A DNA stretch of 64,000 nucleotides from positions 62,001 through 126,000 of the forward strand of contig NZ_ATTM01000006.1 in the NCBI RefSeq assembly GCF_000419685.1, written 5' to 3'. This document shows positions 7,740-17,311 of this stretch, in pieces. The position numbers and the translations under genes are program-made. The notes under the pieces are model-generated. The model saw only the letters and a list, made by a program, of their open reading frames with translations, made no database searches and was not told the origin of the DNA. How positions within the stretch are numbered: position 1 is the stretch's first letter; every line of letters begins with the position of its first letter. This DNA is from Flavobacterium antarcticum DSM 19726. Lineage in GTDB: Bacteria; Bacteroidota; Bacteroidia; Flavobacteriales; Flavobacteriaceae.

Positions 7740-9701
7740 ATGAGCAGCACTAAAACGGGTCCGTTGAGCCAATTGTCAGTTGGTGGTTTATTGATCGCAT
7801 TGGGAATTATTTATGGCGATATCGGTACTTCCCCACTTTACGTAATGAAAGCAATCATTGGTGCTGGAATCATTAATTCTGATATTGTTTTAGGAGGTGT
7901 TTCTTGCGTATTTTGGACCCTTACTTTACAAACTACAGTCAAATATGTATTGATTACATTGAATGCCGATAACAACGGCGAAGGCGGGATTTTTGCACTT
8001 TACGCTTTAGTCAGACGAACAAAAGTCAAATGGCTCATCATTCCTGCAATTATTGGAGGAAGTGCACTTCTTGCAGACGGGATTATAACGCCACCGATTT
8101 CCGTTTCTTCTGCAATTGAAGGATTGCGCACTTTTTATCCTTCCATAAATACAGTCCCATTAGTTATTGGAATCTTATTCATTTTATTTTTTATTCAACA
8201 ATTTGGCACAAGCATCGTCGGAAAGTTTTTTGCACCAATGATGGTACTTTGGTTTGGAATGCTAGGTGTTTTAGGAAGCATTCAAATCTTTGGTAATTTT
8301 GAAGTTTTCAGAGCATTAAATCCATACTATGCCTTTCATCTATTGCAATTACATCCGGAAGGATTTTACATTCTAGGAGCCGTTTTCTTATGTACCACTG
8401 GAGCGGAAGCCTTGTATTCTGACATGGGACATTGCGGTCGAAAAAACATTAGGGTTAGTTGGATCTTTGTGAAAACAATGTTGGTCTTAAATTACTTTGG
8501 TCAAGCTGCTTACTTGATCCGTTTTGAAGGAAAAACTTTAGTACAATTGGGTGGTTCTAATGGAAATCCGTTTTATTTAATCATGGCAGATTGGTTTCAA
8601 CCCATCGGAATTACAATTGCAACACTTGCAGCAGTAATCGCTTCTCAAGCTTTAATTAGTGGTTCATTTACGTTGATAAATGAAGCAATGCGATTGAATT
8701 TTTGGCCAAAAGTTACCATCAAATATCCTACAGAATTGAAAGGACAAATGTACATTCCATCGGTAAACTGGTTGCTGTTTTTAGGTTGTGCAATGATTGT
8801 ATTGCACTTTGAAGAATCCACTAATATGGAAGCCGCTTATGGACTTGCAATTGTTTTGTGCATGATTTCAACAACAATATTGCTGAACTTTTACATGATT
8901 ATGAAACGGGTAAAATGGTATTTTATCGTGCCTGTTATTACCACTTATGGCATCATTGAGTTTAGCTTTTTCTTTGCAAACATCAAAAAATTCTCACACG
9001 GAGGTTATGTGACCATTTTTATTGCGATACTATTATTAGGGATTATGTTTACTTGGTTTCGAGCAAAAACAATTAGTAAAGCCTATACTAAATTCGTAAA
9101 AATCAATGATTACAAAAAGGTCTTAGCAGAATTAAGTGCAGATTTAACCATTCCAAAGTACGCCACCCATTTAGTGTACTTAACAAATTCAGGACGGACT
9201 GATGAAATAGAAGAAAAAGTGATGTATTCTATTTTGCAAAAACGTCCTAAAAGAGCGGATATTTACTGGTTTATTCATGTGAACATCTTGAACGAACCTT
9301 ATAAAAAAGAGTATAAAGTGACCGAAATTTTAAAAGACGATATCATCCGTGTTGATTTTAATTTGGGCTTTCGCGAACCTACAAAAATCAATATCATGTT
9401 TCGTGAAGTAGTTAGAAACATGGTTGAAAACGCCGAAGTTGATGTAAGAAGTCGCTATGAATCCTTGTACAACAACAACATCATTGGCGACTTTAAATTT
9501 GTGCTTTCGGAACGGTTCTTGTCAAACGATAGTGTTTTAATTTGGCATGAAAAACTAATCATGAATCTCTACTTTCTGATTAAAAAATTAAGCTTATCCG
9601 AAGAAAAAGCCTTTGGGTTAGACAGCAGTTCAGTGAAAATTGAAAAATTTCCAATGGTGGTGAATCCTCCTGAAAGTATTTACATGAAACGTATTGAGTA
9701 A
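7740..9701 (+). CDS. kup: KUP-family potassium uptake protein
   Basis: The protein has 653 residues from the ATG at 7740. The N-terminus carries the family hallmark GIIYGDIGTSPLYV in the first membrane helix, then NADNNGEGGIFALYAL and LADGIITPPISV. About twelve membrane helices occupy residues 1-440. The cytosolic C-terminal domain (about 450-653) contains FGFREPT-like and RYESLYNNN segments. KUP proteins bring K+ into the cell by proton symport through the inner membrane. The length is normal for the family (about 620-670). The promoter box at 7715-7722 fixes the start. No terminator hairpin is evident after the stop. Confidence 0.93.
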   Translation: MSSTKTGPLSQLSVGGLLIALGIIYGDIGTSPLYVMKAIIGAGIINSDIVLGGVSCVFWTLTLQTTVKYVLITLNADNNGEGGIFALYALVRRTKVKWLIIPAIIGGSALLADGIITPPISVSSAIEGLRTFYPSINTVPLVIGILFILFFIQQFGTSIVGKFFAPMMVLWFGMLGVLGSIQIFGNFEVFRALNPYYAFHLLQLHPEGFYILGAVFLCTTGAEALYSDMGHCGRKNIRVSWIFVKTMLVLNYFGQAAYLIRFEGKTLVQLGGSNGNPFYLIMADWFQPIGITIATLAAVIASQALISGSFTLINEAMRLNFWPKVTIKYPTELKGQMYIPSVNWLLFLGCAMIVLHFEESTNMEAAYGLAIVLCMISTTILLNFYMIMKRVKWYFIVPVITTYGIIEFSFFFANIKKFSHGGYVTIFIAILLLGIMFTWFRAKTISKAYTKFVKINDYKKVLAELSADLTIPKYATHLVYLTNSGRTDEIEEKVMYSILQKRPKRADIYWFIHVNILNEPYKKEYKVTEILKDDIIRVDFNLGFREPTKINIMFREVVRNMVENAEVDVRSRYESLYNNNIIGDFKFVLSERFLSNDSVLIWHEKLIMNLYFLIKKLSLSEEKAFGLDSSSVKIEKFPMVVNPPESIYMKRIE

Positions 9702-9855
9702 TAAAACCGCTACTTTTTCTACATAAACCGTGATTTTTATTAAATATTCGCAGGTGCTATTTGTTAAAATAGTATTAATATGAAATTAATGGCACACAAC
9801 TTGTTTTATAGTATCCAAATTCAATCAAAAAACCAACCGTTAAATTTTGGAAATC

Positions 9856-11121
9856 ATGAAAACACAATTACTTACCCTCGCCCTTTTTGGAGTATTATTC
9901 CAAAATCCAATTTTCGCACAGGATCGAACTACTGTAAATGCTACAAGCAATGAAATAAGTGAAAATCTTGATTTAAGAGCCGTCGCTTCTATTTTTGGAG
10001 ATTCTAAGGATTTGCAAGACTTTGAACAACGTTTGAACGATCCGCGAAATAAAATTTCTAATTTAGATTTGAACTACGACCGTCAAGTAGATTACTTACG
10101 AGTAATTGAAGCGGTAGAAAAAAACACGCACTTAATTATTTTACAGGCCGTTTTAGAACAAGACGTTTTTCAAGACGTAGCAACAATTGAAGTAGAACGT
10201 GATCGAAACAATCAAGTTCAGATTCAGGTAGTTGGTGATGTATTCATGTACGGTCCTAATTATATTTACGAGCCCGTTTATGTATCGCGTCCTTTAATTT
10301 ACAATGTGTTTTGGGTACACAATTACAATCCATACTATTCTCCGTATTATTACAATTACTATCCGAGTTATTATTATGCATGGACTCCTTATCCTATTTA
10401 CCGTTACAGAAGAAATGTGCACATCCATATCAATGAATACAATCATTACAACTATTCAAACCACAGAAGAAGTTCAAATGCTGTAGCATTGTATGAAACG
10501 AGAAGATCAAATGGATACGAGAGAAATTACGATAAGTATACTTCTCAAAGAAATGAGAATAAGTCCACTCGTAATACATCAGGTAGACGAGATGAAAATA
10601 CTGCGACGAGAAATCAAACCGCAAACACTTCAGGTAGAAATACAGGAAATGCAAATACGACTGGTGTTAGAAACGAAAATAGCGGTACAAGAACGCAAAC
10701 TTCAACTACTCCTTCTCGAAGTACAGTTGGAACTAGAGACGAAAATGGTTCTACGAGAAACGAAAATAGCGGCACGAGAACACAAACATCCAGTACTCCT
10801 ACTCGGAATACAACAAATACTGTTGGAACTAGAAGTGAGAACCCGGCTAACATTGTTCGAAACAATACCACAACTACTTCAACAAGAAGTGATTTTGCAC
10901 AACAAACAAATGTTCCTAGAAGTGTAAACAATGCTAACAATGCACAAACATCTTCAAGAAATACAGGCAGTAGTGCAACAAGAAATACAGCTTCTCAAGA
11001 GCGATCAATGAGACAAGCAACTCCGAATACAAGTTCTAGTAGAAATACTGCTCAAGTAAACGATTCACGCGGTTCTTCAAATAGAACTACTGCAACTTCT
11101 TCTCGCGGTGGAAGAAATTAA
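9856..11121 (+). CDS. Exported protein with low-complexity Asn/Thr/Arg-rich tail
   Basis: From the ATG at 9856 the protein has 421 residues. A TTG nine bases upstream is also in frame, but the ATG gives a clean signal peptide (MKTQLLTLALFGVLFQNPIFAQ). Residues about 30-120 form a folded domain (SIFGDSKDLQDFEQRLND, NLDLNYDRQVDYLRVIE). Then comes a Tyr/Pro/Asn-rich stretch (YNPYYSPYYYNYYPSYYY). From about 200 on it is almost only N, T, S, R, G and E. Two near-identical copies of a segment coding RNENSGTRTQTS lie 87 nt apart. The head resembles a family of Bacteroidota exported proteins of unknown function, and the tail is probably disordered. Confidence 0.7.
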   Translation: MKTQLLTLALFGVLFQNPIFAQDRTTVNATSNEISENLDLRAVASIFGDSKDLQDFEQRLNDPRNKISNLDLNYDRQVDYLRVIEAVEKNTHLIILQAVLEQDVFQDVATIEVERDRNNQVQIQVVGDVFMYGPNYIYEPVYVSRPLIYNVFWVHNYNPYYSPYYYNYYPSYYYAWTPYPIYRYRRNVHIHINEYNHYNYSNHRRSSNAVALYETRRSNGYERNYDKYTSQRNENKSTRNTSGRRDENTATRNQTANTSGRNTGNANTTGVRNENSGTRTQTSTTPSRSTVGTRDENGSTRNENSGTRTQTSSTPTRNTTNTVGTRSENPANIVRNNTTTTSTRSDFAQQTNVPRSVNNANNAQTSSRNTGSSATRNTASQERSMRQATPNTSSSRNTAQVNDSRGSSNRTTATSSRGGRN

Positions 11122-11143
11122 AAAAAACAACTAGAAATAAGAG

Positions 11144-11175
11144 ATGCCTGAAAGAAATTTCAGGCATTTTTTATA
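11144..11175 (+). terminator. Intrinsic terminator
   Basis: ATGCCTGAAA, loop GAAA, TTTCAGGCAT, then TTTTTTATAT: a perfect 10-bp stem with a T-run 22 nt after the stop of the Asn/Thr-rich protein gene. Confidence 0.9.
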
Positions 11176-11262
11176 TATGTGCTAAAAATTTCAATAATTC
11201 CGACAAAGAAATTATCTTTAACCTCGCAATTTTGCACAAAAATTACCTTGCTATTTCTTGTT

Positions 11263-12186
11263 ATGGCCTTTCTAAAACTCGTTCGTTATCAAAATTTATT
11301 GTTGCTTGTTTTTATGCAACTGCTTTTTCGGTACGGTTTTCTAAACTTACAAAATATTGCTTTAGCATTAACAGATTTTCAATTTTGCATTTTAGTTTTG
11401 TCAACGGTGTGCATTGCAGCTGCAGGTTATGTGATCAATAATATTTTTGATCAAGAGACAGATGTAATTAACAATAAGCAGGTTGTCGTTGGAACGAATA
11501 TTAGTGAAACAATGGCGTATAATATCTATATTGCTTTAAATGTTTTGGGAGTGGGTAGTGGTTTTTATTTATCAAATGTAATTGGAAAACCAGGATTTGC
11601 ACTGTTATTTATTGTGGTATCCGGAACCTTATATTTATATGCTTCTTCACTCAAGCAATCGTTGTTAATTGGCAATTTGATCGTAGCGATTTTGACGGCA
11701 GTCAGTGTGATAATTGTAGGCTTATTTGATTTATTTCCTATTATTACGCCTGAAAATCAGATTCATTTAGGTATTTTATTTAAAATCATATTAGATTACG
11801 CATTGTTTGCCTTTCTAATAAATTTCATCAGAGAAATTATCAAAGACCTAGAAGACGTAAAAGGCGACTATAATTTGGGAATGAACACATTACCAATTGC
11901 ACTTGGCGTTGAACGTACTTCTCGAATTGTACTTCTTGCAACGGGTTTAATAACAGTTTATTTGTTCTACTACATCTATATTTATTATTTTGAAAATGAT
12001 TTGTACATCAGTACTTTGTATAGTTTACTAACGGTTATCGCACCACTTCTGTTTTTCTGTATAAAATTAAACAATGCTAAAAGTTCAAAGGATTTTAAAA
12101 ATTTAAGTTTGATTTTAAAAATCGTTTTACTCTTTGGTATCATTTCAATTGCTGTCAACACATTTAATATTTTGCAAAATGCTTAG
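11263..12186 (+). CDS. UbiA-family prenyltransferase, geranylgeranylglycerol-phosphate synthase-like
   Basis: I choose the ATG at 11263 (MAFLKLVRYQNLLLL, 307 residues) over 11179 because the shorter form starts at the conserved family N-terminus. Nine or so membrane helices are seen. The first catalytic loop reads NNIFDQETDVINN, a variant of the NDxxDxxxD Mg2+/prenyl diphosphate site. The second loop reads DLEDVKGDYNLGMNTLPI, matching the D...D..GD...G..TLP block. UbiA enzymes join a polyprenyl chain to an acceptor in the membrane. In Bacteroidota this subgroup is usually named geranylgeranylglycerol-phosphate geranylgeranyltransferase, but the substrate is not proven. The 3' end overlaps the start of maf. 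Confidence 0.85.
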   Translation: MAFLKLVRYQNLLLLVFMQLLFRYGFLNLQNIALALTDFQFCILVLSTVCIAAAGYVINNIFDQETDVINNKQVVVGTNISETMAYNIYIALNVLGVGSGFYLSNVIGKPGFALLFIVVSGTLYLYASSLKQSLLIGNLIVAILTAVSVIIVGLFDLFPIITPENQIHLGILFKIILDYALFAFLINFIREIIKDLEDVKGDYNLGMNTLPIALGVERTSRIVLLATGLITVYLFYYIYIYYFENDLYISTLYSLLTVIAPLLFFCIKLNNAKSSKDFKNLSLILKIVLLFGIISIAVNTFNILQNA

Positions 12187-12766
12187 TCCAAAACTTACAC
12201 AATATAAAATCGTTTTAGCTTCAGGTTCCCCGCGTCGTCAACAGTTTTTTAAAGATTTAGGATTAGATTTTGAAATCCGCTTGCGCGAAATTGAAGAAGT
12301 CTATCCAGATCATTTAAAAGCAGATCAAATCACGGATTATCTGGCAGAATTAAAAGGAAAAGCGTTTGAAAACGATTTAGCGAATAATGAAATTCTAATC
12401 ACAAGTGACACTATTGTTTGGCACAAAGATAAAGCGTTGGGTAAACCAAAAGATACGGAAGATGCTTTTGAAATGTTGAGAAATTTATCCAATTCAACTC
12501 ATCAAGTAATTACATCGGTTTCGTTTAAAACGAATGAAAATGTAACTACCTTACACGATTATACTGAAGTCACTTTCGCCAAATTAACAGACGAAATGAT
12601 TCGGTATTACATCACTAATTTCAAGCCATTTGATAAAGCGGGATCGTACGGAATTCAGGATTGGATTGGGTTAGTTGGCGTTACATCAGTGGTTGGTTCT
12701 TACACAAACGTGATGGGATTGCCCACGCATTTGGTTTATGATTTCTTTAAAAACTTTAAATTATGA
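12179..12766 (+). CDS. maf: Maf-family nucleotide pyrophosphatase
   Basis: The start at 12179 gives MLSPKLTQYKIVLASGSPRRQQF (195 residues) and overlaps the prenyltransferase gene by 8 nt; the longer frame from 12134 is an artefact. Family motifs are LASGSPRR (phosphate loop), ITSDTIVW (the catalytic Asp region), GKPKDTEDAFEML and DKAGSYGIQ. Maf proteins hydrolyse non-canonical or free nucleoside triphosphates to monophosphates and were first linked to septum formation. The SDT.V and DKAGSYGIQD variants fit the YhdE/dTTPase type. It sits in the middle of a three-gene operon. Confidence 0.92.
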   Translation: MLSPKLTQYKIVLASGSPRRQQFFKDLGLDFEIRLREIEEVYPDHLKADQITDYLAELKGKAFENDLANNEILITSDTIVWHKDKALGKPKDTEDAFEMLRNLSNSTHQVITSVSFKTNENVTTLHDYTEVTFAKLTDEMIRYYITNFKPFDKAGSYGIQDWIGLVGVTSVVGSYTNVMGLPTHLVYDFFKNFKL

Positions 12767-13299
12767 CAGAATTCTTAAACAACTATTCTAGAGAATTGAT
12801 TGCAACAGGAATCATGATGCTTACGCTTGGTATTTTGCGGTACATCACGATTATGTTGGTCAAAAAATATGCGATAAGAAGCGAAGTAATTGAATACCGT
12901 AAAAATTTAGTAATTAAATACATAAGCGTATCTTTTACAAGTTTGTTTTTTATTGGCCTAATCATGATTTGGGGAGTAAAAACTGATGATTTATTTGTAA
13001 CTATTTCCTCCGTTTTAACCGTAATTGGAGTTGCGTTATTTGCCCAATGGTCTATTTTGAGCAACATCACTTCGGGATTTATTGTGCTATTTTCGTTTCC
13101 ATTTAAAATCGGCGATACGATTAAAATTCACGATAAAGATTTCCCCATTGAAGGCGAAATTATTTCTATTCACACGTTCTACACTTTAGTACGAACTTTG
13201 GAAGGCGAATTAGTTACTTATCCCAACTCATTATTTCTACAGAAAGGGATCTCAACGAATAAAAGAACAACCCATTTGCCATCGAATCACGACGTGTAA
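12763..13299 (+). CDS. Small MscS-family mechanosensitive channel
   Basis: The 178-residue protein overlaps maf by 4 nt (ATGA). It has three N-terminal membrane segments (about 12-30, 52-70, 78-95), then AQWSILSNITSGFIVLFSFPFKIGDTI. This is the MscS pore-lining helix and beta-domain signature. The beta domain continues (GEIISIHTFYTLVRTLEGELVTYPNS), but the large C-terminal alpha/beta domain of MscS is missing, so this is a short form. It probably acts in osmotic release or small-ion flux in the inner membrane. Confidence 0.85.
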   Translation: MTEFLNNYSRELIATGIMMLTLGILRYITIMLVKKYAIRSEVIEYRKNLVIKYISVSFTSLFFIGLIMIWGVKTDDLFVTISSVLTVIGVALFAQWSILSNITSGFIVLFSFPFKIGDTIKIHDKDFPIEGEIISIHTFYTLVRTLEGELVTYPNSLFLQKGISTNKRTTHLPSNHDV

Positions 13300-13413
13300 A
13301 TTATGTAAAGTATTATGGTAGTGCTGTAAGTGTAAAATACTTATTTTCAATCAATTTTGTTATTAGTTCAGTTATAAGCATATAGAATTATGCTTGACTC
13401 AATTTAAAACAAA

Positions 13414-14640
13414 ATGAAGCCAATGAATGCAACATTAAAACTTCCCTTTTATACAAAGCTAGCACTTACCTTGGTGAGTTTAATTGCAATATTTTTCACC
13501 TTATACATTGCACAGGAAATCTTGATTCCATTAGCAATGGCGTTGCTTTTTTCAATATTACTTCGTCCATGTTGTGCATTCTTAAATCGCAAACTCCGTT
13601 TTCCCCACGTCATTTCGGTGATGGTTAGTGTACTTTTGTTTGTAATTCTAATCGTAGGAATTCTTACGTTTATTTCATGGGAAGTAACTGATTTCATTAA
13701 AGATTGGAATACTATTAAACGAAATTTCAGCATACATCTTGGTAGTTTACAAGAATTCGTTCGCAGTAATTTTGACATCAGTACGAACGAACAAAACAAA
13801 TATATTGAAGATGCAACCAATGATACCGTTAAATCAGGTAAAGAAATCTTAGGAAGCACCTTACTCTCTTTCACAGATACTTTATTAAATCTAACGTTGA
13901 TCCCTATTTATATGTTCTTGATTTTATTATACAGAACACACTTCATGAAATTTTTAAATAAGTTAGTGAAACCAGAAGATCAAAATGTTTTATTTGATAT
14001 TTTGTGCCAAATTAAAGTAGCCGTAAAAAGTTATTTAGTCGGTTTAATGATTCAACTGGTTTCGGTTGCAACAATGACTACTATTGGATTTATGATCGCG
14101 GGAATTGAATACGCGGTATTGTTAGGCGTTCTAACAGGATTGTTAAACCTAATTCCGTACTTAGGAATTTTAGTGGCAATGGTCATCAGTATGTTTGCAA
14201 CATTGACAGGAACACCTGATTTATCAATGATGTTAGGTGTCATTATTGTAACCATAATTGTCCAATTAATTGACAACAATATTCTCGTACCGCTGGTTGT
14301 AAGTTCAAAAGTTGAAATTAACGCTATGGCTTCCATTGTCGGAATCATTATCGGTGGCGCGATTGCAGGAATTCCCGGAATGTTTTTAGCAATACCAACA
14401 ATCGCAATATTAAAAGTAATTTTTGATCGCATTGAACCTCTAAAACCATGGGGTTATCTGATGGGAGATGATTTACCCAAAACGTACGAATGGAGGAATA
14501 TTCGACTGATGAACTACAGTTATTCACTTCAAACAGAAAACAGTTCCGCATCAGTTGAAAATTGCGAACCAACAACTACACCCTTATATACGGAATCCTC
14601 CACACAGAACATCAATGAGCCACCAACCCAAGAACAATAA
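13414..14640 (+). CDS. AI-2E/PerM-family transporter
   Basis: The 408-residue membrane protein has an N-terminal pair of helices, a soluble loop (about 90-145), then helices with the family blocks LIPIYMFLIL and GLLNLIPYLGILVAMV, and DNNILVPLVVSSKVEINAMASIVGII. These are typical of the AI-2 exporter/PerM superfamily (TqsA, YdiK, PerM). The substrate is unknown; family members export signalling molecules or Na+. The C-terminal 55 residues are polar and variable. Start codons at 13414 and 13423 are both possible. It lies 11 nt upstream of the MlaE gene and may be co-transcribed. Confidence 0.85.
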   Translation: MKPMNATLKLPFYTKLALTLVSLIAIFFTLYIAQEILIPLAMALLFSILLRPCCAFLNRKLRFPHVISVMVSVLLFVILIVGILTFISWEVTDFIKDWNTIKRNFSIHLGSLQEFVRSNFDISTNEQNKYIEDATNDTVKSGKEILGSTLLSFTDTLLNLTLIPIYMFLILLYRTHFMKFLNKLVKPEDQNVLFDILCQIKVAVKSYLVGLMIQLVSVATMTTIGFMIAGIEYAVLLGVLTGLLNLIPYLGILVAMVISMFATLTGTPDLSMMLGVIIVTIIVQLIDNNILVPLVVSSKVEINAMASIVGIIIGGAIAGIPGMFLAIPTIAILKVIFDRIEPLKPWGYLMGDDLPKTYEWRNIRLMNYSYSLQTENSSASVENCEPTTTPLYTESSTQNINEPPTQEQ

Positions 14641-14651
14641 GGCAATAGATT

Positions 14652-15485
14652 ATGAAAAAAACAATACCTATTCCTGAAAATGAAATGGAACCCATGCAAA
14701 AGATGCGTCCCAAAGAAATTTCAGTTAAGAAAAAAAACAAATTAGAAGTATTTCTTGCAGACGTAGGAAATGCAACGGGATTTGTACTGAAAGTATTTAA
14801 AAATATTTTCGGAAAAGACTTTGAATTCAATCAATTTCTAAAACAATGTTTCGCAATTGGAAACCAGTCTCTGGGATTAATTTCAGTTACGGGAATCATT
14901 ATTGGATTGGTTTTAACCATTCAATCTCGACCTGTTTTAGTAAACTTTGGAGCCGTAAGTATGCTTCCAGGAATGGTGGCAATTTCTATTATTCGCGAAA
15001 TGGGTCCTGTGATTACAGCTTTAATTTGTGCAGGAAAAATTGGCTCAAGCATGGGTGCTGAAATCGGTTCCATGCGAGTTACCGAACAAATTGATGCTAT
15101 GGAAGTTTCTTCTACCAATCCAATCAAGTTTTTAATTGTACCACGTGTTTTAGCCGCTACTTTTATGTTGCCATTGCTGACGCTTTATGCCGACGCTTTG
15201 GGAATTTTAGGAAGTTGGATTGGCGCCAATATTAAAGGTGACGTGAGTTTTGTACTCTTTATTTCTCAGGCATTTAGCGGTGTTGAATTTTCCGATTTAT
15301 TTCCAGCCGTAGTCAAAACCTTTTTCTTTGGAGCCGTAATTGGTTTCGTAGGTTGCTACAAAGGTTTTAATGCAGGAAGAGGAACAGAAAGTGTGGGAAT
15401 TGCAGCCAATTCAGCTGTTGTAATGGCTTCTTTATTAGTAATCATCGTCGATTTAATTGCCGTACAAATAACTGATTTATTATGA
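14652..15485 (+). CDS. mlaE: MlaE/YrbE-type ABC transporter permease
   Basis: This 277-residue inner-membrane permease carries the MlaE family blocks: REMGPVITALICAGKIGSSMGAEIGSMRVTEQIDAMEV (EQ-loop region), LIVPRVLAATFMLPLLT, and GCYKGFNAGRGTESVGIAANSAVV near the end. It is the membrane part of the Mla-type retrograde phospholipid carrier that keeps outer-membrane lipid asymmetry in Gram-negatives. An extra polar N-terminus of about 40 residues precedes the first helix. The 3' end overlaps the ATPase gene by 4 nt. Confidence 0.92.
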   Translation: MKKTIPIPENEMEPMQKMRPKEISVKKKNKLEVFLADVGNATGFVLKVFKNIFGKDFEFNQFLKQCFAIGNQSLGLISVTGIIIGLVLTIQSRPVLVNFGAVSMLPGMVAISIIREMGPVITALICAGKIGSSMGAEIGSMRVTEQIDAMEVSSTNPIKFLIVPRVLAATFMLPLLTLYADALGILGSWIGANIKGDVSFVLFISQAFSGVEFSDLFPAVVKTFFFGAVIGFVGCYKGFNAGRGTESVGIAANSAVVMASLLVIIVDLIAVQITDLL

Positions 15486-16264
15486 ATGCAACCGAAACAA
15501 ATACCAACGAAGGCGTAGTCGTAATTCAAGATTTGACTAAAAGTTTTGACACGACCGAAGTTTTAAAAGGGATTACTCTTTCACTGAAAAAAGGCGAAAA
15601 CTTAGTTGTTTTAGGGAAATCGGGAACCGGAAAGTCAGTTCTAATTAAGTGCATTGTCCGTCTACTAAAATCAGATTCGGGTTCTATAAAGGTACTTGGA
15701 AATGAAGTAACGGAATTAAATAATACCGACATGAATGAAGTGCGTCGAAAAATTGGATTTCTTTTTCAAGGTGGCGCATTATACGATTCAATGACAGTCC
15801 GTGAAAATCTTGAATTTCCGTTGAAAAGAATGTATAAAAATTTGACCAAAGCGGAAGTAGATGCAAAGGTAAAAGAAGCATTAGAAAACGTAGGACTCCC
15901 CGATTCTATTGATAAAATGCCATCCGAACTATCAGGTGGTATGAAAAAAAGAATCAGTTTAGCTCGAACCATTATCGTTGACCCTGAAATTATGCTTTAC
16001 GATGAACCAACGACGGGTTTAGATCCCGTAAGTTCGCATGAAATTAGTTTGCTAATCAATGAAGTACAGCAGAAATATAAAACATCTTCCATCATCATTA
16101 CCCACGATATCGAGTGTGCAAAAACCGTTGCTAATCGAATTATCATGTTGCAAGAAGGAAAAGTATACAAAGAAGGAGTTCTTTCAGATTTCGAAAACAC
16201 GGATGACGAACTCGTAAACTCTTATTTTAAAAGTCAAAATATTACCAATACAAAAACAATATAA
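15482..16264 (+). CDS. mlaF: MlaF-type ABC transporter ATPase
   Basis: The 260-residue ATPase has Walker A GKSGTGKS (about 45-52), Q-loop FLFQGGALYDSMTV, signature LSGGMKKRISLART, Walker B IMLYDEPTTGLDP and the H-loop ITHD. The Gly-Met pair after LSGG and the TTGLDP run are typical of MlaF. It powers lipid movement through MlaE. It starts inside the end of mlaE and ends 2 nt before mlaD, so the three genes are one transcript. Confidence 0.93.
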   Translation: MNATETNTNEGVVVIQDLTKSFDTTEVLKGITLSLKKGENLVVLGKSGTGKSVLIKCIVRLLKSDSGSIKVLGNEVTELNNTDMNEVRRKIGFLFQGGALYDSMTVRENLEFPLKRMYKNLTKAEVDAKVKEALENVGLPDSIDKMPSELSGGMKKRISLARTIIVDPEIMLYDEPTTGLDPVSSHEISLLINEVQQKYKTSSIIITHDIECAKTVANRIIMLQEGKVYKEGVLSDFENTDDELVNSYFKSQNITNTKTI

Positions 16265-16266
16265 CT

Positions 16267-16986
16267 ATGGAACGTAAAAATTATAAAATCAGATTGGGTT
16301 TATTTGTCACGGCAGGAATCATCCTTTTTTTCCTTGCAATATTTGTAATTGGAAAACAAAAAAACTTGTTTGACCCTGTATTTGAAGTAAAAGCTAATTT
16401 TCAAAACGTGAGTGGACTGCAAGTTGGAAATGCAGTTCGATTTTCAGGAATTAATGTCGGAACGGTTGATCAAATTACCATTGTCAATGATTCAACAGTT
16501 GAGGTTACAATGTTGGTAAAAAAAGACGTCCAAAAATTCATAAAACAAGACAGCGAAGCAGGTATTGGTTCGGAAGGAATTATTGGCGATAAATTAGTAG
16601 TGTTATCACGCGGCGGAAGCAGTAATAAGATAGTGAAGGAAGGCCAACTAATAGCCTCATCAGAACCTGTAGAAACAGATGCAATTATGGAAAGCTTGCA
16701 AATAACGGCTGATAATGCGGCAATTGCAACGGGAGAAATCACAGAAATTCTTGCAAAAGTAAACGATGGAAAAGGTAGTTTAGGAAAACTCATCAACGAC
16801 GACAGTATGGCTGACGCTCTGGATGCGACGATGACTAACTTAAAAACGAGTACCAAGAAACTCGACGAAAACATGGAAGCCGCCAAACATAATTTCTTAC
16901 TTCGAGGCTATTTCAAGAAAAAGAAAAAAGCCGAGGAACGTAAAAAGAAAGAAGCGGAGAAGCAGGCAGCAAAAGATAAAAAGTAA
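16267..16986 (+). CDS. mlaD: MlaD/MCE-domain lipid-binding protein
   Basis: The 239-residue protein has an N-terminal membrane anchor (GLFVTAGIILFFLAIFVIG) and one MCE domain (about 35-120: ANFQNVSGLQVGNAVRFSGINVGTVDQITIV). A helical part follows, and a very basic tail (KKKKKAEERKKKEAEKQAAKDKK). MCE proteins form hexameric rings in the periplasm that hold and pass phospholipids. The gene closes the mlaE-F-D operon. No mlaB or mlaC partner is adjacent, as is common in Bacteroidota. Confidence 0.9.
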   Translation: MERKNYKIRLGLFVTAGIILFFLAIFVIGKQKNLFDPVFEVKANFQNVSGLQVGNAVRFSGINVGTVDQITIVNDSTVEVTMLVKKDVQKFIKQDSEAGIGSEGIIGDKLVVLSRGGSSNKIVKEGQLIASSEPVETDAIMESLQITADNAAIATGEITEILAKVNDGKGSLGKLINDDSMADALDATMTNLKTSTKKLDENMEAAKHNFLLRGYFKKKKKAEERKKKEAEKQAAKDKK

Positions 16987-16992
16987 ATTGAG

Positions 16993-17027
16993 AAGCTTTT
17001 ATTTCGAGAGAAATAGAAGCTTTTTTA
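16993..17027 (+). terminator. Terminator of the mla operon
   Basis: AAGCTTTTATTTC, loop GAGA, GAAATAGAAGCTT then TTTT: a 13-bp stem with one mismatch, 7 nt after the mlaD stop. Confidence 0.85.
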
Positions 17028-17073
17028 TTTAACACTCTTTTTTGTACTTTTGATTGTAACTCAAATAAAAAAA

Positions 17074-17298
17074 ATGGACGCTGAAACAATTGATTCAAAA
17101 AATAAAGATTAGAAATCTTTGCTCAAATCATTATTGGAAGAACTGAAAGTTTGGTTTGAGATGGGAGAGTATAGTGCGAAAACTCTATTGACCGATAAGG
17201 AATACTTCGGTAAAATTGACAAATCTAAGGAACAAGCTAAAAATAGACATACAAAATCAATTTCAAAACAAGAGAAAAAAGGACTTTTGGGGTTATAA
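17074..17298 (+). pseudogene. Decayed antitoxin gene
   Basis: The frame from the ATG at 17074 reads MDAETIDSKNKD and then meets TAG at 17110-17112. It runs open again to TAA at 17296-17298, giving a polar, charged product ending KEQAKNRHTKSISKQEKKGLLGL. Size, position and a toxin remnant directly downstream suggest the antitoxin of a YoeB-type pair inactivated by a nonsense change. Restart within the frame cannot be excluded. Confidence 0.5.
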
Positions 17299-17311
17299 AT
17301 TCTGCCATTTA

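Noticed and set aside
10614..10940. Minus-strand open frame rich in Leu/Val within the Asn/Thr-rich protein gene
   Set aside because: It is the antisense reading of the low-complexity repeat; the plus frame has a signal peptide and a folded head, the minus frame has nothing recognisable.
13449..14432. Long minus-strand open frames opposite the AI-2E-type transporter
   Set aside because: Antisense of a membrane protein gene with conserved family blocks; the minus products show no family features or promoter.
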